Shown one piece after another: positions 1-5,114 of a stretch of DNA of 10,488 nucleotides. The notes beneath the pieces were generated by a model that saw only the letters and a list, made by a program, of their open reading frames with translations, searched no databases and was not told the origin of the DNA. The stretch comes from Actinomycetes bacterium (lineage in GTDB: Bacteria; Actinomycetota; Acidimicrobiia; Acidimicrobiales; RAAP-2). The stretch spans positions 1-10,488 of the forward strand of contig JAJYPU010000056.1 of the NCBI GenBank assembly GCA_021795095.1. Direction: 5' to 3'. Position 1 is the first letter of the stretch, and each line of letters begins with the position of its first letter. The translations under genes and the position numbers were made by a program.

Positions 1-36
1 GATCACAACGTCAAACTGCTGGACCTCGTTTGCCAC
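1..36 (-). CDS. N-terminus of an unidentified gene cut by the left edge (possibly a Rossmann-fold flavoprotein)
   Basis: A GTG start (positions 36 to 34) opens a frame of 12 codons reaching the edge and reading MANEVQQFDVVI. A purine-rich ribosome binding site, GAAGGGA, lies 7 nt upstream, which makes this a believable start and not a chance frame. The FDVVI ending resembles the first beta strand of FAD or NAD(P) Rossmann-fold enzymes such as dihydrolipoamide dehydrogenase, where it is normally followed by a GxGxxG turn, but that turn lies outside the window. The gene is transcribed in the same direction as rnhA, whose stop is about 80 bp upstream. What is seen is the start, the ribosome binding site and 12 residues. 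The flavoprotein idea is only an inference from five residues. Confidence 0.5.
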   Translation of the reverse strand, partial: MANEVQQFDVVI

Positions 37-43
37 GGCGGAT

Positions 44-50
44 TCCCTTC
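44..50 (-). promoter_or_regulatory. Ribosome binding site of the left-edge gene
   Basis: GAAGGGA on the minus strand, spaced 7 nt from the GTG at 36. It is one of only two convincing Shine-Dalgarno sequences seen before starts in this window, and it decides the start of the partial left-edge gene. Confidence 0.5.
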
Positions 51-77
51 GTCAATTTCGTCACTGAGACCTACGAA

Positions 78-83
78 ATCCTA
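78..83 (-). promoter_or_regulatory. Possible -10 hexamer for the left-edge gene
   Basis: TAGGAT on the minus strand matches the actinobacterial TANNNT -10 pattern. A start of transcription about 7 nt further on would give a leader of roughly 35 nt carrying the ribosome binding site at 44-50. No good -35 is visible 16-19 bp upstream. The rest of the 37-117 gap shows no convincing terminator: a weak GU-containing hairpin at about 88-110 is followed by A residues, not U residues, on the minus strand. Confidence 0.25.
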
Positions 84-117
84 ATGTTTTTGGCGCCGTG
101 GCCGACACCCCCGGGCG

Positions 118-555
118 TTAGCGCTGTTGACCCTGCTGACGGTCGGCCGCCGCCGTGGCGAGTTCGTCCACGAACTCGTTCATCGGATCACCGGCGTGGC
201 CCTTCACCCAGGTGAAAGTGACCGTGCGCCCACCGCGCAATACGAGGTCGAACAAGGGCTCCCAGATGTCCCGATTGGCGACGGGTTGGCCCTGGGAGTT
301 CTTCCACCCCCGCCGCAACCACCCGACGTACCAGTGGTCGTTGAAGCACTTGACCACGTAGGTGGAGTCGCTCACGATCTCGACGTCGCCGTCGGGGTTG
401 GCCCGTAGCGCCTCGAGGACGGCGCGCAACTCCATCCGCTGGTTCGTCGTACGCGCCTCGGCGCCGCTCGCGTACCCGTCAACACCACGCGCCCAGGCCC
501 AGCCCCCCGGTCCGGGGTTCCCGCGACAGGCGCCGTCAGTATGGATCCGCGTCAC
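118..555 (-). CDS. rnhA: Ribonuclease HI
   Basis: This enzyme cleaves the RNA strand of RNA-DNA hybrids in the cytoplasm (R-loop and primer removal). The motifs match E. coli-type RNase HI. Counting from the GTG at 573, they are HTDGACRGNPGPGG with Asp13, RMEL with Glu48, SDS with Asp69, KGHAG with His126, and NEFVDELA with Asp136, so the DEDD set and the flexible His are all present. The basic WKNSQGQPV segment corresponds to the substrate-binding handle region. Two GTG starts are possible. The one at 573 lies 22 bp inside the upstream gene. The one at 555 overlaps the upstream stop as GTGA and gives MTRIHTDGAC, a usual N-terminus for the family (145 aa), so I prefer it; neither has a clear ribosome binding site. 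It is second in a unit with the Rrf2 regulator and probably translated by coupling. Length is normal, and the function is certain apart from the start. Confidence 0.95.
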   Translation of the reverse strand: MTRIHTDGACRGNPGPGGWAWARGVDGYASGAEARTTNQRMELRAVLEALRANPDGDVEIVSDSTYVVKCFNDHWYVGWLRRGWKNSQGQPVANRDIWEPLFDLVLRGGRTVTFTWVKGHAGDPMNEFVDELATAAADRQQGQQR

Positions 556-1010
556 AGTTGGCGCGTGATCCACGCGTCCGGGTCCGAGGTGAAGCGCGTC
601 ACCGAGACCGGCAGGTCGCCACGCAGCACCTGGCCCAACGTGACGTGCTCGAGCACCTCGCGCAGCGCCGCTCGCACCGCGACCCAGACGTCGCGCAGAT
701 GCGTCGCGTCGCCACCGTAGTTGAGGGTTTCGGGACGCATCCCACGCACGCCCGCCATCGGCCCGCTGACGACACGCAGGATGTCAGCGATCATGATCGT
801 GTCGGGGTCGTGGGCGAGCTTGAACCCGCCTTCGGGGCCACGCTGGCTCGTGACGAGACCGCCGCGGCGCAGATCAGAGAGGATCGCACCGAGGAACTTC
901 GCCGGTAGTTGCTGTTCGGCGGCCAAGTGTTCGGCACTCACCGACGTGTTGCTGGCCGCCAGGGTGAGTAGCGCCCGAATGGCGTACTCGGCCTTCGCGG
1001 GGATCTGCAT
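552..1010 (-). CDS. Rrf2-family winged-helix transcriptional regulator lacking cysteines
   Basis: A 152-residue protein with the Rrf2 layout. The N-terminal helix AKAEYAIRALLTLA is followed by a helix-turn-helix around residues 25-50 (LAAEQQLPAKFLGAIL). The wing motif LVTSQRGPEGGFKLA spans about 52-66, and IADILRVVSGP lies at about 74-83. Rrf2 proteins such as IscR, NsrR and RsrR often bind an Fe-S cluster through Cys residues in the C-terminal half. This one has no Cys anywhere, so the classic ligand set is absent and it probably senses something else or acts clusterless, like CymR. Glu8 is present, but the position of the RsrR His ligand appears to be Gln33. The ATG has no clear ribosome binding site, but a -10-like hexamer lies 6 nt upstream. 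It precedes rnhA and diverges from thiE. Targets are unknown; its presence a few kb from SUF genes is suggestive only. Confidence 0.9.
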   Translation of the reverse strand: MQIPAKAEYAIRALLTLAASNTSVSAEHLAAEQQLPAKFLGAILSDLRRGGLVTSQRGPEGGFKLAHDPDTIMIADILRVVSGPMAGVRGMRPETLNYGGDATHLRDVWVAVRAALREVLEHVTLGQVLRGDLPVSVTRFTSDPDAWITRQL

Positions 1011-1016
1011 AGGTCC

Positions 1017-1022
1017 ATTCTG
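1017..1022 (-). promoter_or_regulatory. Putative -10 of the Rrf2 gene (leaderless arrangement)
   Basis: CAGAAT on the minus strand, with A at position 2 and T at position 6, lies exactly 6 nt before the ATG at 1010. Transcription would start at or next to the initiator codon. No ribosome binding site is seen. Confidence 0.4.
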
Positions 1023-1031
1023 CCCGAGTCG

Positions 1032-1045
1032 GCGGTCCCGACCGC
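1032..1045. promoter_or_regulatory. Perfect 6-2-6 inverted repeat, candidate operator of the Rrf2 gene
   Basis: GCGGTC-CC-GACCGC lies between the divergent Rrf2 gene and thiE. It covers the spacer and -35 position relative to the proposed Rrf2 -10 at 1017-1022, a suitable place for autorepression. Rrf2 proteins bind dyad-symmetric sites as dimers. The arms are GC-only in a GC-rich genome, so chance is a real alternative. Confidence 0.3.
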
Positions 1046-1099
1046 GTGATGGATGTCCGGCGCCACTTCGTCACGCGATGGACGCTTCGACGACTGACT

Positions 1100-1105
1100 T
1101 AAAGT
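1100..1105 (+). promoter_or_regulatory. Putative -10 of thiE (leaderless arrangement)
   Basis: TAAAGT fits TANNNT and is followed by exactly 6 nt and then the ATG at 1112. This favours ATG 1112 over the in-frame GTG at 1106, which would lie between the -10 and the transcription start. No TPP riboswitch-like sequence is visible in 1011-1111. Confidence 0.45.
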
Positions 1106-1111
1106 GTGCCG

Positions 1112-1744
1112 ATGTACCAACTCGACCAGCGCCGCCTGTACCTGTGCGTCGGCCACCGCGACGATCTCACGGACTTCCTGCCGGCGGTCCTGCGCGGGGG
1201 TGTGGACGTCGTGCAACTGCGTGAGAAGGACCTCGGCGATGAGCAGCGGCGAGTCTCGGGTGTGTTGATGGCCGCCATTTGTCGAGACTTCGGCGTCCCG
1301 TTCATCATGAACGACTCGCCGTACCTCGCCGCCGAGGTAGCGGCCGACGGCGTCCACGTGGGTCAAGACGACGTCAGTGTGGCCGTCTGTCGCGACGTGA
1401 TGGGTCCCGACGCCATCGTCGGTCTCTCCACGCACGATCCCGAGGAGTTCGCACGTGCACTCGAACAGCCCACGACCTACCGCAGCGCTGGGCCGATCGT
1501 GGCGACGCCGACCAAGCCCGGCCGATCGGGCACGGGCGTCGACTACGCCGTCGACTGCACAAAACGAAGTGACCAACCGGTGTTCGTGACCGGCGCAGTG
1601 ACCGCCGACAACGTCGGGTCCCTCGTGGAAGCCGGACTACGCCACTTCGTGGTGGTGCGCGCGCTGACCACGGCCCCGGACCCCTACGCCGCCGCGGTCT
1701 CGATCCGCCGCGCCCTGGACGAGGCGCTCGCCAGCGTCGCCTAG
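1112..1744 (+). CDS. thiE: Thiamine phosphate synthase (ThiE)
   Basis: ThiE condenses HMP-pyrophosphate with the thiazole phosphate carboxylate to give thiamine monophosphate in the cytoplasm. The 210-residue protein shows the TIM-barrel motifs in order: GVDVVQLREKDL at about 30-41 (pyrophosphate and pyrimidine binding Arg37 and Lys39), ND at 67-68, DGVHVGQDD at 79-87, GLSTHD at 104-109, and AGPIVATPTKP at about 126-136 with Lys135. GTGVDY and a C-terminal phosphate-binding stretch (FVTGAV, then VVVRAL) follow. The usual GGI reads GAV and VVSAI reads VVRAL, modest departures. I chose ATG 1112 over GTG 1106 because TAAAGT lies 6 nt upstream. It appears to stand alone; no other thiamine gene is nearby. 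Its TAG shares the CTAG tetramer with the stop of the convergent hydrolase gene. Confidence 0.9.
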   Translation: MYQLDQRRLYLCVGHRDDLTDFLPAVLRGGVDVVQLREKDLGDEQRRVSGVLMAAICRDFGVPFIMNDSPYLAAEVAADGVHVGQDDVSVAVCRDVMGPDAIVGLSTHDPEEFARALEQPTTYRSAGPIVATPTKPGRSGTGVDYAVDCTKRSDQPVFVTGAVTADNVGSLVEAGLRHFVVVRALTTAPDPYAAAVSIRRALDEALASVA

Positions 1745-2487
1745 CGGTGCCGGTCGAGCCAGCCGAGAAGCGTGGCCACCATTCGAGGGTCCGCGCGAAG
1801 TTGGTGACCGGCCCCTTGGATCAGGCGCAGTTCGGCTCGGCCCTCGGCCGCGCTGAGTAGGTCTCGCGCGTCGCTCGAGGGCACCTCGAGGTCGTCCGTG
1901 CCGTGACCGATCAAGAGACGCCGCGGCGGAATCGTGGCCACCGCCCCGAGTGGGTCGACCGCCAGCACGTCGGCGCGTAACTCGTCGGGTGCGAGTAGGT
2001 CCTTCTCGTCACCCACCACGCCCGCCCCGATAATCCACTGGCGAAAGGGGACCGCCGGACCGCACCAGGTATCCAGGTGCGCCGGTGCGGCGAAGGTGGC
2101 GACCCCGCGAACCCGTTCGTCGTCGGCCGTCACCGCGAGCGCGAGCGCACCCCCGAACCCGAATCCCGCGAGGGAGATCCGACCGCCCTCTTGGTCGATC
2201 CGCGCAATGATGGCGCCGAGGTCACGGCGCCACTGGCTGGCCGAGAACGTGCCCGTACTCCCACCGACACCCGACAACGTCCCGGTCGCCACCGTCCAAC
2301 CCGACTCGCTCGCCAGATGTTCGGCGAGCTCAGGGAGCAGACCGGCCGCCTGGCGCCCCATGCCCGTCGCGCGCGGAAGCCCGTGTACGAGCACGAGCAC
2401 GTGACCGGTTGCGGGACGGGCGCCCGAGGACGCGATACGCAGATCGAGGACCGACGTACCACTAGCGAGCTGTTCGTGAACGAGCAC
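1741..2487 (-). CDS. Alpha/beta-hydrolase-fold protein with Gly in place of the nucleophile Ser
   Basis: A 248-residue protein with an alpha/beta-hydrolase layout. LVLVHGLPR at about 31-39 is the oxyanion-hole strand, LAGFGFGGALAL at 106-117 is the nucleophile elbow, GTDDLEVP at 196-203 carries the acid, and GAGHQL at 225-230 carries the His (His228). The elbow reads G-F-G-F-G-G, so residue 110, normally Ser in GxSxG, is Gly (codon GGG). Asp198 or Asp199 and His228 remain. It may therefore be a non-hydrolytic member or use another chemistry, and the substrate cannot be named. The GTG start lies 6 bp after the acyl-CoA dehydrogenase stop with only a weak AAGG upstream, so the two genes are probably co-transcribed and may act on related acyl substrates. 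Residues 143-172, a cap-like region, are less typical. Confidence 0.85.
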   Translation of the reverse strand: MLVHEQLASGTSVLDLRIASSGARPATGHVLVLVHGLPRATGMGRQAAGLLPELAEHLASESGWTVATGTLSGVGGSTGTFSASQWRRDLGAIIARIDQEGGRISLAGFGFGGALALAVTADDERVRGVATFAAPAHLDTWCGPAVPFRQWIIGAGVVGDEKDLLAPDELRADVLAVDPLGAVATIPPRRLLIGHGTDDLEVPSSDARDLLSAAEGRAELRLIQGAGHQLRADPRMVATLLGWLDRHR

Positions 2488-2493
2488 GCGGCC

Positions 2494-3609
2494 TTAGATG
2501 CCCAGTCGGTTGGCGAGTAACTCGCGGTGGTACGCCGGATCGCCAAGGAACAACTCGGAACTCTTGGCCCGCTTGAAGTACAGGTGCGCGTGGTGTTCCC
2601 AGGTGAACCCGATACCACCGTGGATCTGGATGTTCTCGGCGGCGCAGTGGAAGTACGCCTCGGAGCAGAACGACTTGGCGAGGCTCGCCGCAATTGGTAG
2701 TTCGTCATTGCGCTCTTGAGCGGCCCACGCGGCGTAGTAGGCGGCCGACTTTGCCGACTCCACATCGAGCAGCATGTCGGCGCACTTGTGCTTGATCGCT
2801 TGGAACGACCCGATGGGCCGACCGAACTGGACGCGGTTCTTCGCGTATTCGACCGCGTTGTTGAGCACGCGTTGCGCGCCGCCAACCTGCTCGGCGGCCA
2901 GGGCGGCCACGGCGATCTGGACCGTCGTCTCGAGCCCGGCCAGCGCGCCGCCGTTCGAGCCCACCAGTCGCGCCGGGGTGTCGACGTAGACGATGCGACT
3001 CTGCTTGCGGGTCTGGTCCATGGTCGGTAGTGACGTGCGCTCGACCCCCGAAGCGTTCGCCTCCACGGCGAACAACGAAAGTCCGGCGTCGGTCATCGCC
3101 GGCACGAAGATCACCGAAGCAGTCTGGCCGTCGGTCACGTAGTTGCTTACCCCGTTGACGACCCAGGCCCCACTCGCCTCGCGCGCGGTAACCGACGTCG
3201 TGGCGAGATCCCACTGTCCGTCGTCGTCCGTGAGTGCCACGGTGGCGATCGTGTCCCCCGACGCGATACCGGGTAGGTAGGTGGCCCGGTCCTCGTCAGT
3301 GCCGACGAGTAACACGGCGTTGGCCGCCAACGCCACCGTTGAGAAGTACGGCGAACACAGGAGTGCCGCCCCCATCTCCTCGAACACCACGTACAGCTCC
3401 ACGGGGCCGAAGCCTTGGCCACCGAACTCTTCGGGGATGCCCAGCCCCTGCAGGGCGAGCTCGTCGGCCATCTGGCGCCACACGGCCGGGTCGAATCCCT
3501 CGTCGGTAGCCATGAGCCGACGAACCTCGGTCTCGGGCGACTTCTCGTCCAAGAACCGTCGCACCATCTTGCGAAGCTCCTCCTGCTCCTCTGAAAAGCC
3601 GAAGTTCAT
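2494..3609 (-). CDS. Acyl-CoA dehydrogenase family protein (FadE-like)
   Basis: Acyl-CoA dehydrogenases are FAD enzymes that form the alpha,beta double bond of acyl-CoA. The 371-residue protein has the N-terminal helical domain (MNFGFSEEQEELRKMVRRF), a middle beta domain (VALTDDDGQW, then WVVNGVSNYVTDG) and a C-terminal helical domain with QFGRPIGSFQAIKHKCADM. The C-terminal motif IQIHGGIGFTWEHHAHLY is typical of actinobacterial FadE proteins. The ATG at 3609 is chosen because GAGGGTG precedes it by about 6 nt and homology begins there; the longer frame to 3747 would overlap the divergent gene. Aligning GGIGF with medium-chain dehydrogenase puts Leu355 where catalytic Glu376 sits. Glu240 in AAEQVGG is the nearest alternative base. 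It could instead be the non-catalytic partner of a heteromeric enzyme, as in mycobacterial steroid-degrading FadE pairs, but no second FadE is in the window. The substrate is unknown. Confidence 0.9.
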   Translation of the reverse strand: MNFGFSEEQEELRKMVRRFLDEKSPETEVRRLMATDEGFDPAVWRQMADELALQGLGIPEEFGGQGFGPVELYVVFEEMGAALLCSPYFSTVALAANAVLLVGTDEDRATYLPGIASGDTIATVALTDDDGQWDLATTSVTAREASGAWVVNGVSNYVTDGQTASVIFVPAMTDAGLSLFAVEANASGVERTSLPTMDQTRKQSRIVYVDTPARLVGSNGGALAGLETTVQIAVAALAAEQVGGAQRVLNNAVEYAKNRVQFGRPIGSFQAIKHKCADMLLDVESAKSAAYYAAWAAQERNDELPIAASLAKSFCSEAYFHCAAENIQIHGGIGFTWEHHAHLYFKRAKSSELFLGDPAYHRELLANRLGI

Positions 3610-3612
3610 CGT

Positions 3613-3619
3613 CACCCTC
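3613..3619 (-). promoter_or_regulatory. Ribosome binding site of the acyl-CoA dehydrogenase gene
   Basis: GAGGGTG on the minus strand, with the GAGG core 6 nt before the ATG at 3609. It fixes this start against the longer upstream frame. Confidence 0.7.
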
Positions 3620-3653
3620 GATTCCCGTCGGCTCGTGAGCCGTCGCACTTGCG

Positions 3654-3659
3654 AGGATA
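3654..3659 (-). promoter_or_regulatory. Putative -10 of the acyl-CoA dehydrogenase unit
   Basis: TATCCT on the minus strand fits TANNNT. It would give a leader of about 38 nt containing the ribosome binding site at 3613-3619. No recognisable -35 lies 16-18 bp upstream. Confidence 0.35.
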
Positions 3660-3674
3660 GCGAAATCCATCCGC

Positions 3675-3687
3675 CCACGTCGCGTGG
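3675..3687. promoter_or_regulatory. 5-3-5 inverted repeat between divergent genes
   Basis: CCACG-TCG-CGTGG lies in the 90-bp space between the divergent dehydrogenase and MBL-fold genes. It sits upstream of the proposed dehydrogenase -10 and directly before the proposed MBL -10. It could be an operator; the short arms make chance quite possible. Confidence 0.2.
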
Positions 3688-3693
3688 CATCCT
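3688..3693 (+). promoter_or_regulatory. Possible -10 of the MBL-fold gene (leaderless arrangement)
   Basis: CATCCT, with A at position 2 and T at position 6, lies exactly 6 nt before the ATG at 3700. A GAAGG follows but is only 1 nt from the ATG, too close for a normal ribosome binding site. Confidence 0.3.
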
Positions 3694-3699
3694 GAAGGT

Positions 3700-4317
3700 A
3701 TGGACGAATCGACGGTCATCTGGAGTGGCGCCGACCTGGAGGTCCACCGGGTCGTGGTCGGACCACTCGCCAACAACGTCTACGTCCTGCGGTGTCGCCG
3801 CTCGGCGCTAGCGGTGTTAATAGACGCCGCCGACGAGTCCGAGCGGCTCGTGCGCCTGGCGGACGCGCTCGGCGTGGTCACCGTGCTCGAGACCCACGGA
3901 CACCACGACCACGTGGGCGCGATCCCCGCGTTGCGCGCGTCAGGTCGCCTCGTCTGGGGTCACCCCGAGGACGTCGCGCTATTCCCCGCCCTTGACCGGC
4001 ACCTCGCGCACGACCAGGTGATCGAGGTGGGCGAGTTGCGCGTGCGGGTCATCCACACCCCGGGGCACACACCGGGCTCCACCTGTTTCTTCGTCGAGGG
4101 GAGCCCCGTGCTCTTCAGCGGCGACACTCTGTTTCCCGGTGGACCTGGTGCCACCGCCTACGAGGGCGGCGACTTCCCCACGATCATCGTCTCGATCGAC
4201 CAACAACTGTTCCATCGCTTCAGCGACGACGTGCTCGTCCTGCCCGGTCACGGTGCCCCCACGACCATCGGCGCCGAACGTTCGCACCTCGACGACTGGA
4301 TCGCACGGGGCTGGTGA
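3700..4317 (+). CDS. Metallo-beta-lactamase-fold hydrolase, glyoxalase II-like
   Basis: A 205-residue single-domain MBL-fold protein. The metal ligands are all visible: THGHHDH gives His66, His68, Asp70 and His71; HTPGHTPGS gives His123; SGDTLFPGGPG gives Asp142; LPGHG gives His184. This is the full dinuclear set of glyoxalase II and of the short YcbL-type proteins, which match it in length. A typical reaction would be hydrolysis of a thioester such as S-lactoyl-thiol. Persulfide dioxygenases share part of this ligand set and cannot be excluded, although they normally need only a mononuclear iron site. It is divergent from the dehydrogenase and ends 38 bp before sufC copy 1 on the same strand, so it may be read through into the SUF genes, though sufC has its own likely promoter. 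The substrate is unknown. Confidence 0.88.
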   Translation: MDESTVIWSGADLEVHRVVVGPLANNVYVLRCRRSALAVLIDAADESERLVRLADALGVVTVLETHGHHDHVGAIPALRASGRLVWGHPEDVALFPALDRHLAHDQVIEVGELRVRVIHTPGHTPGSTCFFVEGSPVLFSGDTLFPGGPGATAYEGGDFPTIIVSIDQQLFHRFSDDVLVLPGHGAPTTIGAERSHLDDWIARGW

Positions 4318-4321
4318 CCGG

Positions 4322-4349
4322 CTGAAAATCCGGGCGCGAACGATAGGCT
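4322..4349 (+). promoter_or_regulatory. Putative promoter of the sufC1-sufS-sufU arm (leaderless)
   Basis: A weak -35, CTGAAA (4322-4327), and a -10, TAGGCT (4344-4349), are separated by 16 bp. The -10 is followed by 6 nt and then the GTG of sufC1 at 4356, so transcription should begin at the start codon. It lies in the 38-bp gap after the MBL gene. No ribosome binding site is seen. An ATG at 4354 is in another frame that stops within seven codons. Confidence 0.45.
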
Positions 4350-4355
4350 CGCCAT

Positions 4356-5114
4356 GTGTCTGTGCCCTTGTTAGAACTTCGAAACGTCCACGCCGTCGCC
4401 GAGGATACCGTCATCTTGCGCGGCGTCGATCTCACCATCAACCCCGGCGAGGTCCACGCGCTGATGGGGCCCAACGGAGCAGGTAAATCGACCCTGGCGA
4501 GCGTCGTCATGGGTCACCCCGGCTATCGCGTCACCGACGGGCAGATCCTGCTCAACGGCGTCGACATCGCGACGTGGTCCCCCGATCAGCGGGCCCGGGC
4601 CGGCATCTTTCTCGCCTTCCAGTACCCCGAGGCCATCAGTGGCGTCTCGGTGATCCAGTTCCTGCGCCAGGCCATGGTGGCCCGCAAGGGTCTCAGTGAG
4701 CTGTCGGTGCTCGAGGTACGACTCGAGCTTGCTGAATGGATGGACCGACTGGGCATGGACCCGGCGTTCGCAGAGCGACACCTGAACGACGGCTTCTCGG
4801 GGGGCGAGCGCAAGCGCAACGAAGTGCTGCAGATGGCCCTGCTCGAACCTGTCGTCGCGCTGCTCGATGAGACCGACTCGGGGCTCGACATTGACGCATT
4901 ACGTATCGTGGCGCGCGGTGTGCGCACCGTACGGAGCGAACACCCGGCGATGGGTGTCGTGGTGGTGACCCACTACGTCAAACTGCTCGAAGAGATCGAG
5001 CCCGACCAGGTCCACATCCTCGTCGATGGACAGATCGTGCACAGTGGCGGTGTCGAGCTCGCCGCCGCCATCGAACACGACGGCTACGACGCGTGGCGAA
5101 CGGTTCTGCGATGA
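4356..5114 (+). CDS. sufC: SufC, Fe-S cluster assembly ATPase (copy 1, canonical)
   Basis: SufC is the cytoplasmic ABC-type ATPase that drives the SufBCD scaffold in Fe-S cluster assembly. The 252-residue protein contains Walker A GPNGAGKST (38-46), the Q-loop FQYP (Gln89), signature FSGGERKR (147-154), Walker B VALLDETDSGLDID with Glu172, and the H-loop THY (His206). It also has SufC-specific stretches such as RNEVLQM and the IEPDQVHILVDG segment. It has no membrane segment, as expected. The start is GTG with a leaderless-type promoter. The stop overlaps the sufS ATG as ATGA, so the two are translationally coupled. A second, more divergent SufC lies on the other strand at 8183-8911. This copy keeps the residues usual for SufC and is likely the standard enzyme. 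Confidence 0.95.
   Translation: MSVPLLELRNVHAVAEDTVILRGVDLTINPGEVHALMGPNGAGKSTLASVVMGHPGYRVTDGQILLNGVDIATWSPDQRARAGIFLAFQYPEAISGVSVIQFLRQAMVARKGLSELSVLEVRLELAEWMDRLGMDPAFAERHLNDGFSGGERKRNEVLQMALLEPVVALLDETDSGLDIDALRIVARGVRTVRSEHPAMGVVVVTHYVKLLEEIEPDQVHILVDGQIVHSGGVELAAAIEHDGYDAWRTVLR

Noticed and set aside
88..110. Hairpin after rnhA as a rho-independent terminator
   Set aside because: The stem needs two GU pairs and is followed by A residues, not U residues, in the rnhA direction.
1048..1084. Direct repeat GATGGAYG at 1048 and 1077 as regulator half-sites
   Set aside because: Only eight bases with one mismatch, spacing not informative, and no third copy; likely chance.
1011..1111. TPP riboswitch ahead of thiE
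   Set aside because: The space holds no conserved TPP core such as CTGAGA, and the start appears leaderless.
938..1576. Open frame of 212 codons on the minus strand across the Rrf2-thiE region
   Set aside because: It covers thiE and the divergent promoter region in antisense and has no recognisable domain.
3610..3747. N-terminal extension of the acyl-CoA dehydrogenase frame by 46 codons
   Set aside because: It overlaps the divergent MBL gene, has no family similarity, and a strong ribosome binding site precedes the internal ATG at 3609.
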